Source of the DNA: Sphingobacterium sp. UBA4616
GTDB taxonomy: Bacteria > Bacteroidota > Bacteroidia > Sphingobacteriales > Sphingobacteriaceae
Assembly: GCA_002386525.1 (NCBI GenBank)
Contig: DGIS01000025.1
Coordinates: 133,391 to 197,390, forward strand
Length of the DNA: 64,000 nt
Direction: 5' to 3'
Position 1 is the first letter of the stretch. Every line of letters begins with the position of its first letter. The translations under genes were made by a program, and so were the position numbers. Positions 63,999-64,000 of the stretch are shown piece by piece. A model generated the notes under the pieces. That model was given only the letters and a program-made list of their open reading frames with translations, did no database searches and had not been told where the DNA came from.

Positions 63999-64000
63999 GG

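Overview
The window looks like a chromosomal segment of a Bacteroidota bacterium, most likely Sphingobacterium or a close relative in the Sphingobacteriaceae. Support comes from a class III glutamine synthetase, an OMP_b-brl_3-type TonB-dependent receptor, a GH92 mannosidase with a GntR regulator, LytS/LytTR signalling, absence of strong Shine-Dalgarno sites, and several promoters of the Bacteroidota form TTTG-N19-TAnnTTTG. I see no rRNA, tRNA, CRISPR array, complete insertion sequence or phage.

Layout. 1-3000: C-terminus of an S9 peptidase and glnN, closed by a perfect 54-bp palindrome. 3041-7862: an outer-membrane receptor and a FUSC-type membrane protein. 7958-12075: a methionine operon (metY-metX-hom) whose leader holds a promoter, a SAM-I riboswitch, a short ORF with three closely spaced Met codons and a hairpin overlapping that ORF. 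12087-15335: GH92 plus GntR regulator with matching operator-like sites. 15367-27830: housekeeping and small unknown genes (nitroreductase, map, esterase, photolyase, alcohol dehydrogenase, TetR, lipoproteins, Pmp3-like, DUF1266-like, ArsC-like) with several stranded coding fragments, one recognisable as an aldo/keto reductase. 27847-37068: a large kdp potassium-uptake operon on the minus strand, consisting of two unannotated single-span micro-proteins, a 125-aa protein, kdpF, kdpA, kdpB, kdpC, a porin, a short KdpD and a separate histidine kinase. 37701-45274: DUF1080 lipoprotein, flavoprotein/methyltransferase pair, DUF1349 protein, LuxR regulator, an 851-aa BamA-type barrel with a kinase-like N-terminal motif, and a DinB protein. 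45586-60347: two paralogous RND efflux operons in tandem, separated by a LytS/LytTR pair, the first headed by a TetR gene with three matching palindromes. 60494-64000: VOC protein, DEAD-box helicase, NhaA and a small exported membrane protein.

How the parts work together. The met operon appears to be sensed twice, by SAM through the riboswitch and possibly by Met-tRNA charging through translation of the leader ORF. The kdp locus couples an ATP-driven K+ pump with its own porin and a split sensor but no response regulator in view. The two RND pumps share architecture but not the TetR operator, so the first is probably drug-inducible through TetR, while the two-component pair between them may serve the second. 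The best candidates for undescribed biology are the dual met leader, the kdp micro-proteins and the kinase-like/BamA fusion.
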